A stretch of 64,000 nt of DNA from Bacteroidota bacterium (lineage in GTDB: Bacteria > Bacteroidota > Bacteroidia > Cytophagales > Cyclobacteriaceae). The stretch spans positions 799,731 through 863,730 of the forward strand of contig VGMW01000001.1 of the NCBI GenBank assembly GCA_016866235.1, in the 5' to 3' direction. The position numbers were made by a program, and so were the translations under genes. The notes under the pieces are model-generated. The model did not search any database, was not told the origin of the DNA, and saw nothing but the letters and a program-made list of their open reading frames with translations. Positions 37,729 through 47,619 of the stretch are shown piece after piece. The number at the start of each line of letters is the position of its first letter. Positions within the stretch are counted from its first letter, which is position 1.

Positions 37729-38367
37729 ATGGAAAATCCTGTAATAATTTTTGGCACCGGTCCCATTGGTCGTTCTGCCCGCGACATCTTTGAAGCCAAT
37801 GGAAACATGGTTTATGGCTATCTGGACGATCGTTCTGATCTCCATGGTACACAAATCGATGAAATCACCGTCCTGGGAAATACAGACGATGACGGTTTCC
37901 TGAAATTGATAGGTAAAAAATGTGAGGCCTTTGTGGCCGCTGATGATCTCCGTCTTAGGAAATCATTGGTGAAGATGCTCAATGATGTAAGACATGTCCA
38001 GCCGGTAAACGCAGTTCATCAACGGGCAGGTCTTTCGCCTTTGGCCATCATCGGACATGGTAATTATTTTGCTGCCCGCACTGAAGTTGGTCCCGGAGCA
38101 AGCATTGGTAATCATGGTTTATTTCATACCGGTTCGCAGGTCGGAGCTGAATGTGTGGTTGGCCACTATGTTCAGATCGGCGCTGGTGCTGTGATTAATC
38201 CAGGTGTGATCATCGAAGATGATGTTTTCATTGGGTCAGGTGCCATAGTGGTTTCAGGTGTTAAGCTTGGTAAGGGCGCCCGGATCGGTGCTGGTTCAGT
38301 GGTTATTGCACCCGTTGCTGCGGGTGAAACTGTTTTCGGAAATCCCGCTAAACCCGTTAAGTCCTGA
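37729..38367 (+). CDS. PglD/NeuD-like sugar O-acyltransferase (hexapeptide repeat)
   Basis: VIIFGTGPIGRSARDIFEANG N-terminal domain; hexapeptide repeats GPGASIGNHGLFHTGSQVGAECVVGHYVQIGAGAVI. Confidence 0.85.
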   Translation: MENPVIIFGTGPIGRSARDIFEANGNMVYGYLDDRSDLHGTQIDEITVLGNTDDDGFLKLIGKKCEAFVAADDLRLRKSLVKMLNDVRHVQPVNAVHQRAGLSPLAIIGHGNYFAARTEVGPGASIGNHGLFHTGSQVGAECVVGHYVQIGAGAVINPGVIIEDDVFIGSGAIVVSGVKLGKGARIGAGSVVIAPVAAGETVFGNPAKPVKS

Positions 38368-38369
38368 AG

Positions 38370-39224
38370 GTGAAATTCTCTGCGACAGATTTGATCATCA
38401 ATCGAGATGGATCCATTTACCATCTCCACCTTAAACCGGAAATGGTAACCGACAAAATTATTCTGGTCGGTGATCCAGGCCGGGTTGGTCGGGTTAGTCG
38501 TCACTTCGACTCCATCGAGTATAAAATCACCAACCGCGAATTCGTTACGCACACAGGCTACTATCATAAAAAGCGAATTAGTGTTATCAGTACCGGGATT
38601 GGCACCGATACGGTGGAGCTGGTGCTCACTGAACTTGATGCCCTCTTCAATATTGATTTGAAAACAAGAAAAGCACGCACTAAATCCAAGAAGTTGACAT
38701 TAATCCGGGTTGGCACCTCGGGATCACTGCAGGACGATGTAGCTCCGGGCTCTTTTTTGGTTTCGCAACTGGCCATCGGAATGGACAATCTGATGAGTTT
38801 TTACCATCATCCCACCACACTTGGTCAACGTCAGTTTTGCGATTCACTTCGGATATATACCGGACTTCCATTCACGCCATATGCAGCAGCCGGTTCCAGT
38901 CGTTTGCTGAAAAACTATAAGCCCTATATGATGGAAGGGGTGACCGTTACCGCTCCAGGTTTCTATGGCCCCCAGGGAAGGCTTACCCGCAAGGGCAATC
39001 GTTTCCCCGGATTCCTGAATCGGCTTTCTTCCTTCCGTTTCAATGATCAGCGCTTGACCAATTTTGAAATGGAAACTTCCGGACTCTATGCGCTCGCACG
39101 CATCATGGGTCACGACGCCATCAGCCTGAATGCCATCCTTGCCAGCAGGATGGGGGAAAAGTTTGCCACCAACCCGACCAAGATCATCGACGAATTGATC
39201 CAGGTCGCTCTGGATCGGATTTGA
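38370..39224 (+). CDS. nucleoside phosphorylase family protein (uridine phosphorylase-like)
   Basis: KIILVGDPGRVGRVSRHFD, STGIGTDTVELVLTEL, LIRVGTSGSLQ, NFEMETSGLYALARIMGH. Confidence 0.88.
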   Translation: MKFSATDLIINRDGSIYHLHLKPEMVTDKIILVGDPGRVGRVSRHFDSIEYKITNREFVTHTGYYHKKRISVISTGIGTDTVELVLTELDALFNIDLKTRKARTKSKKLTLIRVGTSGSLQDDVAPGSFLVSQLAIGMDNLMSFYHHPTTLGQRQFCDSLRIYTGLPFTPYAAAGSSRLLKNYKPYMMEGVTVTAPGFYGPQGRLTRKGNRFPGFLNRLSSFRFNDQRLTNFEMETSGLYALARIMGHDAISLNAILASRMGEKFATNPTKIIDELIQVALDRI

Positions 39225-39254
39225 GGCGGAGTCTTTTTCATTATTTTGCGGGAA

Positions 39255-40499
39255 ATGACTGAACCCGAAATCTTCTCACTGCCCAACGGTATTCGGGTAG
39301 CCTATAAAAGAGTGACATCTTCGAAAATCGTTCATTGCGGCATCATGTTTAACATCGGCAGCCGCGATGAGAACCGAACCAATCAGGGGATTGCTCATTT
39401 TTGGGAACACATGGCCTTTAAGGGTACTCGTAAGAGAAACGCCTTTCAAATACTCAACCGTCTTGAAACCGTGGGAGGGGAGTTGAATGCATTCACGGAC
39501 AAGGAAAAAATCATGTTCTATGCCTCGGTCCGCAGTGAACACGCAGAACGTGCTGCTGAATTGCTATCCGATATTGCCTTTCATTCCATTTTTCCGGAAA
39601 ACCACATCAAGCGTGAACGAAGGGTTATTCAGGAGGAGATGGCCATGTATTACGATGATCCGGACGGTGCACTCCAGGACGAGTTTGATCAGCTGATATT
39701 CCACCGCCACCCGATGGGGATGAATATCCTGGGAACTGAAAAGACCATTTCTGCCTTTAGCCGGACCGACTTTAAAACATTCATCCTAAAAAATTTTGAT
39801 ACACGTGAGGTAGTATTTTCAATAACCGGTGATCTGACCATGAGCCAGGTTCAGACGATTGCCAAAAAATCTCTAGAGCCAGTGAAGCGACAGATCTCAC
39901 GACGCAAGCGTACCGTCTTTGAAGACTATACGCCTAAAAAAGTCACCATCAGGAGACCGGTAAAGCAGGCCCGCTGTGCATTGGGACGGCCATCTTTTTC
40001 CATACGCGACGATCGACGTGTGCTGCTGTATTTCCTCAACAATATTCTTGGTGGACCAGGGATGAATTCCAGGCTTAATTTGTCGCTACGCGAAAAGCAT
40101 GGTTATGTTTATTCCGTTGGCTCCCAGTACATTCCCTTCTCCGATACAGGTTTGTTTGTGATTTCGTTTGGAACAGAGCCGGGTCAGATCAAAAAGACCA
40201 TAGCGTTGGCCAAAGACGAGTTGAGAAGGTTGGTCGACAGACCTCTTAGTCAACGACAGCTGAGTATTTCCCGCGAACAATTTTTCGGTCAGTTGGCAAT
40301 GGCGGAAGAAAACCACATTGGCTTTATGATGATGATGGCGCGCAACGTTCTGGATTCCGGTGTTGTGATGTCGTTTGACCATATCCTGGAGAGAATCCGG
40401 GCTGTTACTCCAAAAGAATTACAGGTTGTGGCCTCTGAGTCCTTTGGACTCTCAACACTTAGCACGCTTATTATGGAACCCGATCCCTTGGTGGCATGA
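39255..40499 (+). CDS. M16 family zinc metallopeptidase
   Basis: GIAHFWEHMAFKGTRKRNAFQI (HxxEH-type), EEMAMYYDDPDGALQDEFD, LSLREKHGYVYSVGS. Confidence 0.92.
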   Translation: MTEPEIFSLPNGIRVAYKRVTSSKIVHCGIMFNIGSRDENRTNQGIAHFWEHMAFKGTRKRNAFQILNRLETVGGELNAFTDKEKIMFYASVRSEHAERAAELLSDIAFHSIFPENHIKRERRVIQEEMAMYYDDPDGALQDEFDQLIFHRHPMGMNILGTEKTISAFSRTDFKTFILKNFDTREVVFSITGDLTMSQVQTIAKKSLEPVKRQISRRKRTVFEDYTPKKVTIRRPVKQARCALGRPSFSIRDDRRVLLYFLNNILGGPGMNSRLNLSLREKHGYVYSVGSQYIPFSDTGLFVISFGTEPGQIKKTIALAKDELRRLVDRPLSQRQLSISREQFFGQLAMAEENHIGFMMMMARNVLDSGVVMSFDHILERIRAVTPKELQVVASESFGLSTLSTLIMEPDPLVA

Positions 40500-41140
40500 T
40501 CGATTCTGATTTTAGTGGTTTACTTGGATATGCGGAGCGGCACACTTCACCAGAGTCAGTTTGGCTTAAGGAAATTCGTGAAGAAACTGAACGTGAGGTT
40601 CGGTCGCCACACATGTTGTCGGGTCATCTTCAGGGGCGATTGCTTGCCTTGTTAAGTAATTTAATTCAGCCTGAATTCATTCTTGAAATCGGCACCTATA
40701 CGGGCTATAGTGCATTATGTCTGGCAGAAGGTGTTAGACAAAAGGTCGTTACCATTGAACAAGACGCAACGCTTGAGGAACGAATTCGAAAAAATTTAAG
40801 CAGATCTCCATTATTAAATAAAGTAGATCTCAAAATTGGTTCAGCGCGTAATGTCATCCCTGAACTCAATCAGACATTTGGGCTGGTGTTTATTGATGCA
40901 GACAAAAAGGCCTATGCCGATTATTACGACATGATCTTTCCGAAGGTATTGTCAGGTGGATTGATTCTGGTGGACAATGTCCTGTGGAAGGGAAAGGTGA
41001 TGGATGAGGTTCAGGATGCTCGTACAGCCTCTATTGTTGCGTTCAATAAAAAGATTCTTAACGATTCCCGCGTCGAGCCGCTTTTGCTCCCCCTTCGTGA
41101 TGGTTTGTTGATCATCCGAAAAAAGCCTGAAAACCAGTAG
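40496..41140 (+). CDS. class I SAM-dependent O-methyltransferase (caffeoyl-CoA/catechol OMT-like)
   Basis: ILEIGTYTGYSALCLAEG, LVFIDADKKAYADYYD, GGLILVDNVLWKGKV. Confidence 0.92.
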   Translation: MIDSDFSGLLGYAERHTSPESVWLKEIREETEREVRSPHMLSGHLQGRLLALLSNLIQPEFILEIGTYTGYSALCLAEGVRQKVVTIEQDATLEERIRKNLSRSPLLNKVDLKIGSARNVIPELNQTFGLVFIDADKKAYADYYDMIFPKVLSGGLILVDNVLWKGKVMDEVQDARTASIVAFNKKILNDSRVEPLLLPLRDGLLIIRKKPENQ

Positions 41141-41234
41141 GTTGTCAGGAGGTTAGATTTTCACTGTTATTAGTCATTTCAGTCGTTGCGCCATTGGTGA
41201 AATAATCCTACTTTGAGCATCGAAAAATTTTACC

Positions 41235-42980
41235 ATGGCTGATTTCCAGATCAAAAAAAATCCAAAAAAGTACGACGTCTGTATCATAGGCTCAGGTGCG
41301 GGCGGAGGGATGGCAGCATACATGATGGCGCAGGCAGGCATCAAAACTGTTCTGCTCGAAGCCGGACCTATGTATGATCCAAAGAAAAATGTAACCCAGA
41401 TGAAATGGCCGTGGGAATCGCCTCGTCGAGGTGCCAGTACGGCCCACCGTAACTTCGGTGACTTTGATGCTGCTTACGGCGGATGGTCGCTCGAAGGTGA
41501 GCCCTATACCCATAAGGATGGCACCAAATTCGACTGGTTCCGTTCCAGAATGTTGGGTGGCCGAACCAACCACTGGGGAAGAATTTCACTGCGATTTGGC
41601 CCAAAGGATTTTAAACGAAAGAGCATCGATGGTATGGGCGACGATTGGCCGATTGGCTATGAGGATGTAGCGCCCTACTATGATCGTGTTGATAAATTGA
41701 TCGGTGTATTCGGTTCAAAGGAAAATCTGCCAAACGATCCAGACAGTATTTTTCTACCCCCGCCAAAACCACGTTTGCATGAACTTATTATTAAGGATGC
41801 AGCAACTTCGATTGGAATACCGGTAATTCCGTCACGATTGTCCATCCTCACGAAGGCTTTACCAGACAACAAAGATCGTGGTGCTTGTTTTTATTGCGCA
41901 CAATGCAATCGGGGTTGTCAGGTTTACGGCGATTTTTCATCGTCTTCTGTTCTGGTTAATCCTGCCATCAACAGTACCCATGTCGATGTCATTGCCAATG
42001 CAATGGTACGGGAGGTTTTGACCAACGATGAAGGCTTGGCCACCGGAGTTTCTTATGTCGACAAAACTGATATGCAGGAATATACGGTTCAGGCACGTGT
42101 GGTCATACTTGCGGCGAGCGCCTGTGAGTCGGCCAGGTTGCTGATGAACTCTAAGTCAGCCCGCCATCCAAATGGTATTTCCAATTCAAGCAACATCGTT
42201 GGAAAATATCTACACGACAGTACCGGTGCAGCCATGGGCGGTATTTTGCCGAAGCTGATCGGACGTAAGCGGTACAATGAAGATGGGGTAGGTGGAATGC
42301 ACGTTTATACACCTTGGTGGTTGGACAATAAAAACTTGGATTTCAAAAGAGGTTACCACATCGAATATTGGGGTGGTATGGGTATGCCTGGTTATGGATT
42401 TGGTTTTGGTATGCAGGGCCTCAACGGAAAATATCCGGGCCGAGATGGCAAAATGAAACCCGCTGGTGGATATGGCGCTTTGCTGAAGGACGATTACCGT
42501 TATTTCTATGGAGCAACTTTCGGAATGTCTGGAAGGGGAGAGGCCATAGCAAGGGAAGACAACTACTGTGAGATCGATCCGAAGGTGGTGGACAAGTTTG
42601 GTATTCCTGTGCTTCGATTCCATTACAAATGGAGCGAAGAAGAGGTGAAGCAAGCGCGACACATGAAGCAGACCTTCGCCGAGATCATTGACAAAATGGG
42701 TGGCGTGGTAACGTGGGGAAATGATGGAGCGGAAAAGGATTACGGACTTGAAGCTCCCGGTCGGATCATCCATGAGGTTGGTACCACACGGATGGGTGAT
42801 GACCCCAAGCGTTCGGTGGTTAATCGATACAACCAGGCGCACGAGTGTAAAAACCTTTTTGTGGTCGATGGTGGACCTTTTGTTTCACAGGCTGATAAGA
42901 ATCCAACCTGGACCATTCTTGCGCTCTCTATGCGTGCAAGCGAATACATCATTGAGGAAATGAAAAAACAAAACATCTGA
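41235..42980 (+). CDS. GMC family oxidoreductase (FAD-dependent), large-subunit type
   Basis: CIIGSGAGGGMAAYMMAQAGIKTVLLEAG, GGRTNHWGR, EVGTTRMGDDPKRSVV, NLFVVDGG; cysteine cluster CFYCAQCNRGC. Confidence 0.92.
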   Translation: MADFQIKKNPKKYDVCIIGSGAGGGMAAYMMAQAGIKTVLLEAGPMYDPKKNVTQMKWPWESPRRGASTAHRNFGDFDAAYGGWSLEGEPYTHKDGTKFDWFRSRMLGGRTNHWGRISLRFGPKDFKRKSIDGMGDDWPIGYEDVAPYYDRVDKLIGVFGSKENLPNDPDSIFLPPPKPRLHELIIKDAATSIGIPVIPSRLSILTKALPDNKDRGACFYCAQCNRGCQVYGDFSSSSVLVNPAINSTHVDVIANAMVREVLTNDEGLATGVSYVDKTDMQEYTVQARVVILAASACESARLLMNSKSARHPNGISNSSNIVGKYLHDSTGAAMGGILPKLIGRKRYNEDGVGGMHVYTPWWLDNKNLDFKRGYHIEYWGGMGMPGYGFGFGMQGLNGKYPGRDGKMKPAGGYGALLKDDYRYFYGATFGMSGRGEAIAREDNYCEIDPKVVDKFGIPVLRFHYKWSEEEVKQARHMKQTFAEIIDKMGGVVTWGNDGAEKDYGLEAPGRIIHEVGTTRMGDDPKRSVVNRYNQAHECKNLFVVDGGPFVSQADKNPTWTILALSMRASEYIIEEMKKQNI

Positions 42981-42985
42981 TCGAT

Positions 42986-43633
42986 ATGGATCGCAGAAAA
43001 TATCTTAAATCATTTACCGTAGGTGCCATCGGAACCGGTGCACTGCTACAGTCCTGTGCTCCAGGTGAAAAAACCAGTCAGGTTGCACCGTTGAATCATG
43101 ATCGTACGCCCGAGGAAAAGGCGCACTATGAAAAGCTCATGTCAGAGAAATTTTTCACCGAACATGAGATGAAAACCATCACGGTGTTATCGGATTACAT
43201 CATTCCAAAGGATGAAACCTCCGGAAGCGCCTCAGAAGCCGGTGTGCCTGATTTTATCGAATTCATTGTCAAAGACATGCCTCATCATCAGGTTCCTATG
43301 CGTGGCGGATTGAAGTGGCTCGATTTACGTTGTAACAAGGAATTTGGAAAACCATTTGTTGAAGGGTCTGGGGAACAACAGACCGCGATGTTGGATCAGA
43401 TTGCTTATCCCGATCAGGCCAAGCCAGGTGTTGAACAGGGTGTTGCCTTTTTCAACCTGATGCGCGACCTGACCGCCTGTGGATTCTTTTCAAGCAAAAT
43501 GGGAATCAAGGATCTTGGCTATATGGGCAATACACCCAATCAATGGGATGGTGTGCCGGATGAGGTCTTGAAACAATACGGACTTAGCTATGACCAGCGA
43601 ACGCTGGACATCAGCGTGAAGTTTGATTCCTGA
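42986..43633 (+). CDS. gluconate 2-dehydrogenase subunit 3 family protein
   Basis: TAT/lipobox-like N-terminus MDRRKYLKSFTVGAIGTGALLQSC, LSDYIIPKDETSGSASEAGVPDFIEFIV; adjacent to the GMC gene. Confidence 0.87.
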   Translation: MDRRKYLKSFTVGAIGTGALLQSCAPGEKTSQVAPLNHDRTPEEKAHYEKLMSEKFFTEHEMKTITVLSDYIIPKDETSGSASEAGVPDFIEFIVKDMPHHQVPMRGGLKWLDLRCNKEFGKPFVEGSGEQQTAMLDQIAYPDQAKPGVEQGVAFFNLMRDLTACGFFSSKMGIKDLGYMGNTPNQWDGVPDEVLKQYGLSYDQRTLDISVKFDS

Positions 43634-43640
43634 GCAGGCA

Positions 43641-45230
43641 TCAACAGACCTTAAAGCCCTTTACGGTTTCTGTAGCGCTGTTCGCGTTTAGACGCGCTTC
43701 AATTTCTTTCGCTGTTTTGGTAATGGCCAATCCGCCAAGCCCAGTACATCGAAGGGTATTGGGAATGGCATCACCAACTTTTTTCATGGTTTCGATTACT
43801 TCATCCAAGGGAATCAGATGTTGGTAATCTGCCAGCGCCATGTTGGTGCAGGACAGTGCCTGGGTGGCGGCCATAACATTACGGTTCAGGCATGGGGCTT
43901 CAACGCGGTCGGCAATGGTATCGCAAACCATTCCAAGCGACGTTTGAAGAGCCATCGACGCGGCTGCCAGTGATTGATTCAGTGTTCCATTTCTAAGCAC
44001 AACCAGCCCTGCGGCAGCCATACCGCATCCGGAGCCACATTCAGCCATACATCCACCAACCTCTGCCGCAAAGGTTGCGTGGGCAGCGATGAAAACTCCA
44101 ACCAGTCCGGCGGCCAGCATCGCCTTCACCATTTCATCTTCTGAAAGTCCAAGGACATCCGCTGTGCCGAGCACTGCGCCTGGCAGTGCGCCACAAGATC
44201 CGGCGGTGGGTGCTGCAACGATAACACCCATTGAACTTTTAACTTCCATAATGGCTGAAGTATAAAGAATGATCGTGTTGAGCACATCTCCTTCAACCAA
44301 TCCGCCTTCCTCCATTCTTTTTCTGAATCCCGGTGATTGACTTCCAAGGATACGGTCTTTCCATTCGGTGCCGTTTAAACCGGTCTTAACGGCATTCCTC
44401 ATGATCCGTACTATCGTACGCATCTGATCGAAAACCTCTTGTTCCGAAATGTTGCCACGTGCCGCTTCATAGTGAACCGCCAGCTGCCAAAGGGATAAAT
44501 TTTTTCCCTGATTGTACCTAAGCATTTCCTCGGCGGTAATAAATGGTACCCGTAATCCCTTTCTGGAGAGTACGGGTAATACAGGCTCAAGGATTTTTAT
44601 TTTTTCCGTTCCTTCCAACGCACTCAGTTCTTCCAGTAAACTGGTGCTGAGTTTTTTCGTGGATTTAATTTCAGCGAATGTTTTAGCCCCACGATGTGAT
44701 TTAGCCAACTCAATTTCATCGTTGCCATCGATCAGTTTAAGTATGGCATCGGGTTGACTCGTATAGACCAATGTTTCATAGAAGTCACCATACATTTCTA
44801 CAAAAGCGCTGTCAATGGCGATAACTTCGATCATTCCGCCTCCGGTGGAAAGTGCAATCAGGCTATGCGATTCAGCGTCGTTCTGAAGGGTTATTTGATA
44901 GGTGTTTGGATGGGTGGCGCCGATGGGATGAATGTCGATGGTAATGTCGATGCCTGCTTCGTCGATGGCCTGGAGATAATCGGGTAGTCGTTCATCGTCT
45001 GCGGACCAGCCAAGAAATCCTCCGAACAATCCCATGTCCGAGCCTTGACCTTTGTGGGTGGTTGCGAGCGAACCATTGGGATCAAATTCAATGTAGGCTT
45101 TGGTGATTTTACCGCCCATCAGGTCACGGCACAAACGTCCGATCCGAAGCGATGCAGCACAATGGGAGCTGGAGGGCCCGCGCATGACAGGACCGATAAC
45201 GTCATTGAAAATGCTTGGAAATTTTTCCAT
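43641..45230 (-). CDS. sdaA: L-serine ammonia-lyase (iron-sulfur type, fused alpha/beta domains)
   Basis: IGPVMRGPSSSHCAASLRIGR, VAAPTAGSCGALPGAVLG, MAECGSGCGMAAAGLV, DRVEAPCLNRNVMA. Confidence 0.92.
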   Translation of the reverse strand: MEKFPSIFNDVIGPVMRGPSSSHCAASLRIGRLCRDLMGGKITKAYIEFDPNGSLATTHKGQGSDMGLFGGFLGWSADDERLPDYLQAIDEAGIDITIDIHPIGATHPNTYQITLQNDAESHSLIALSTGGGMIEVIAIDSAFVEMYGDFYETLVYTSQPDAILKLIDGNDEIELAKSHRGAKTFAEIKSTKKLSTSLLEELSALEGTEKIKILEPVLPVLSRKGLRVPFITAEEMLRYNQGKNLSLWQLAVHYEAARGNISEQEVFDQMRTIVRIMRNAVKTGLNGTEWKDRILGSQSPGFRKRMEEGGLVEGDVLNTIILYTSAIMEVKSSMGVIVAAPTAGSCGALPGAVLGTADVLGLSEDEMVKAMLAAGLVGVFIAAHATFAAEVGGCMAECGSGCGMAAAGLVVLRNGTLNQSLAAASMALQTSLGMVCDTIADRVEAPCLNRNVMAATQALSCTNMALADYQHLIPLDEVIETMKKVGDAIPNTLRCTGLGGLAITKTAKEIEARLNANSATETVKGFKVC

Positions 45231-45314
45231 GGGGGTTTGATCGTCTGGCGAATGTATCTAATTTACTGACCAATTGTAATAGAACCAACCCTCTTCAACC
45301 ATCAACTACCTGAC

Positions 45315-46199
45315 ATGATAAACAAAGAGATGATTTTGCCTGTCCTTATCGCTGCTTTTGCTGTGCTGGGGGTAATTCTTGCTGTGGCATTGATTCGTGA
45401 TTATCAAAAGCATAAAAATCAATTGGAACCCAACAGCTGGACCAAAACTGGTTTGATTGGATTTATTTCCAACTTCCTGGACACGCTGGGGATTGGATCT
45501 TTTGCGACGGAAACGGCGATGTTCAAATTTTTCCGGCAGTCCGAAGATCGGGTTATTCCCGGTACGTTGAATGTTGCCAACGCGATTCCAACCATTGCGC
45601 AGGCCATTATCTATACGCAGATTGTTGAAGTAGAGCCGCTGACGTTGGTGTTGATGTTGTTGTCGGCTGTGGCGGGGTCTGTTCTGGGCGCAGGTATTGT
45701 TGCCAAGCTGCCGGAAAAGAAAATCCAACTCACCATGGGTTTTGCCTTGTTTGTCACCGCTGGATTTTTGGTCGCCAAGGCACTCGGTTACATGGAAACC
45801 ACCGGCGAAGTAATTGGCTTGGAAGGTAAAATGCTCGCCATTGGCGTTGGTGCCAATTTCGTTCTTGGTGCGTTGATGACTGCAGGAATTGGACTGTATG
45901 CCCCTTGCATGGCCCTGGTTGCGATGTTGGGTATGTCGGCCAAAACAGCCTTTCCAATTATGATGGGTTCCTGCGCGATGTTGATGCCTGTTGCAGGATT
46001 GAAATTCATTAAAGAAGGTGCTTACAACAGACGAGCATCTTTTGCTATTGCCATCACCGGAGTATTCGGTGTTTTGATTGCAGCCTACATCGTCAAGTCA
46101 CTTCCTATGGAGTACCTGCGTTGGCTGGTGGTATTGGTGGTGATTTATACCTCAGTCGTGATGTTGCGTTCGGCGCTTCAGCCAAAGGCAATAAAATAG
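45315..46199 (+). CDS. TauE/SafE family permease
   Basis: GFISNFLDTLGIGSFATETAMFKFF, repeated TM architecture, GSCAMLMPVAGLKFI. Confidence 0.8.
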   Translation: MINKEMILPVLIAAFAVLGVILAVALIRDYQKHKNQLEPNSWTKTGLIGFISNFLDTLGIGSFATETAMFKFFRQSEDRVIPGTLNVANAIPTIAQAIIYTQIVEVEPLTLVLMLLSAVAGSVLGAGIVAKLPEKKIQLTMGFALFVTAGFLVAKALGYMETTGEVIGLEGKMLAIGVGANFVLGALMTAGIGLYAPCMALVAMLGMSAKTAFPIMMGSCAMLMPVAGLKFIKEGAYNRRASFAIAITGVFGVLIAAYIVKSLPMEYLRWLVVLVVIYTSVVMLRSALQPKAIK

Positions 46200-46207
46200 C
46201 GCTCGAT

Positions 46208-47587
46208 TTATTTTATTTCTACCGGCATTACGACCCCAACGTTTAGCGGGGCGTCAATTTCCTGAACCTTCAGCCAAAGGCTGTATTTACCTGCAGGCAC
46301 ATCTTTGGTGCTAAAGTCAAGTTTGATGTGTTCACCATGGTAAACGGCTTTGCCTTTGCTTTCCAGAATAATTTTACCTGCCGGGTTAAGAAATCTGAAA
46401 ATGAAGTGGGAATGTTTGTTTAGATTTTTCACTTCTGTAGCAGTGAAAGTGTAATCGGTATTGGATTCTATTTTGGAGGAATCAACAGGAGTTCCTTTGC
46501 CCTTATGATGCAATTCCAGTCCTGAAAGGGTGCCGCCCAAGCCTTCTATTACGATGCCATTTTTTAAGACCTTTTTTTCAGTCTTCAGGTTGATCGTGTG
46601 TAGTGTGGTTTTGGTGATTTTAAATGGAAGTTCAACGAACAACTCTGCATTGCCTTTGGTATCGAAGAAATGCGCGGTAAGCAAGTATTGTTTTTCTGTT
46701 GAAAGTGTTTCAGGAAAATCAATTTTAAGGGTTAGGTTTTTCGCCTCCTCGCCCGAAAAACTTTTATCGTTCGGAAAGATATTGTGGACTTTTTCTACCT
46801 CTCTTCCACCATTTTCACGCAGTTCGAATCCAATGCCGACGTGTATGGTTTCGGGAACTTCACTGCAAAAACCGGAAACTCCCTTCAGGATAATACTCAG
46901 CTCCTCGATTTCAGAGAACTCGGGTCCACTGACCTCGTGACCACCTTTGGTCAATAGTTGAAAAGACTCATAGCCAAGTCCCTTGGAAACGAATACGGCG
47001 CCGTTGAGTGGCTCCATTTCTACTTTTGAAATGGGTGCATCGCCCGATGGACAGGTTTGGGTACCGGTAATTTGTTTGACCCATGGACAGGCGAGTTTTA
47101 CTGCCCGAGGTCTTGCGTTCCGGTTTCCAAGGGCGTGTGCTTGCTGATAATCTGCACAGGCTTTGGGAACCTGCTTTAACATTTCATAGGTATCCCCTCG
47201 GTACAGCCAGGTGGTCGCACTTTTAGGATCCAGTTCGATGGACTTTGTGTAATCAGCTTCTGCGCGGGCATAGTTTTTCATGTCATAAAATCCGTCGCCA
47301 CGTAACCTTCTGTATTTGGCATTTTTAGGATCCAGATCCAGTGCATTGGTATAATCCTCGATGGCGTTTTCATAATCCTTCAATTCACGATACGCATCTC
47401 CTCTGAAATAATAGGCCTTGGGTTTATTGGCCTCTAGGCCTAAAGCAAGGGTGAAAAAGTGAATGGCTTGTGCATAATCCCGGGCTGCATAATACTCATC
47501 GCCCTGTGCAACGTATTCTTCATACGTCTGTGCACTCAACCAATTCGAGGCTAAAACCATCACTGCCAACATCAAACGAATCTTCAT
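46208..47587 (-). CDS. TPR-repeat secreted protein
   Basis: Signal peptide MKIRLMLAVMVLASNWLSAQ; TPR units AIHFFTLALGLEANKPKAYYFRGDAYRELKDYENAIEDYTNALDLDPKNAKYRRLRGD. Confidence 0.87.
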   Translation of the reverse strand: MKIRLMLAVMVLASNWLSAQTYEEYVAQGDEYYAARDYAQAIHFFTLALGLEANKPKAYYFRGDAYRELKDYENAIEDYTNALDLDPKNAKYRRLRGDGFYDMKNYARAEADYTKSIELDPKSATTWLYRGDTYEMLKQVPKACADYQQAHALGNRNARPRAVKLACPWVKQITGTQTCPSGDAPISKVEMEPLNGAVFVSKGLGYESFQLLTKGGHEVSGPEFSEIEELSIILKGVSGFCSEVPETIHVGIGFELRENGGREVEKVHNIFPNDKSFSGEEAKNLTLKIDFPETLSTEKQYLLTAHFFDTKGNAELFVELPFKITKTTLHTINLKTEKKVLKNGIVIEGLGGTLSGLELHHKGKGTPVDSSKIESNTDYTFTATEVKNLNKHSHFIFRFLNPAGKIILESKGKAVYHGEHIKLDFSTKDVPAGKYSLWLKVQEIDAPLNVGVVMPVEIK

Positions 47588-47619
47588 ATGGTTATAATTT
47601 TTATTTTTTTTAATCAACA

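Noticed and set aside
42210-42842. 210-aa antisense ORF within the GMC oxidoreductase
   Set aside because: Shadow ORF opposite a strongly conserved coding sequence; composition not protein-like.
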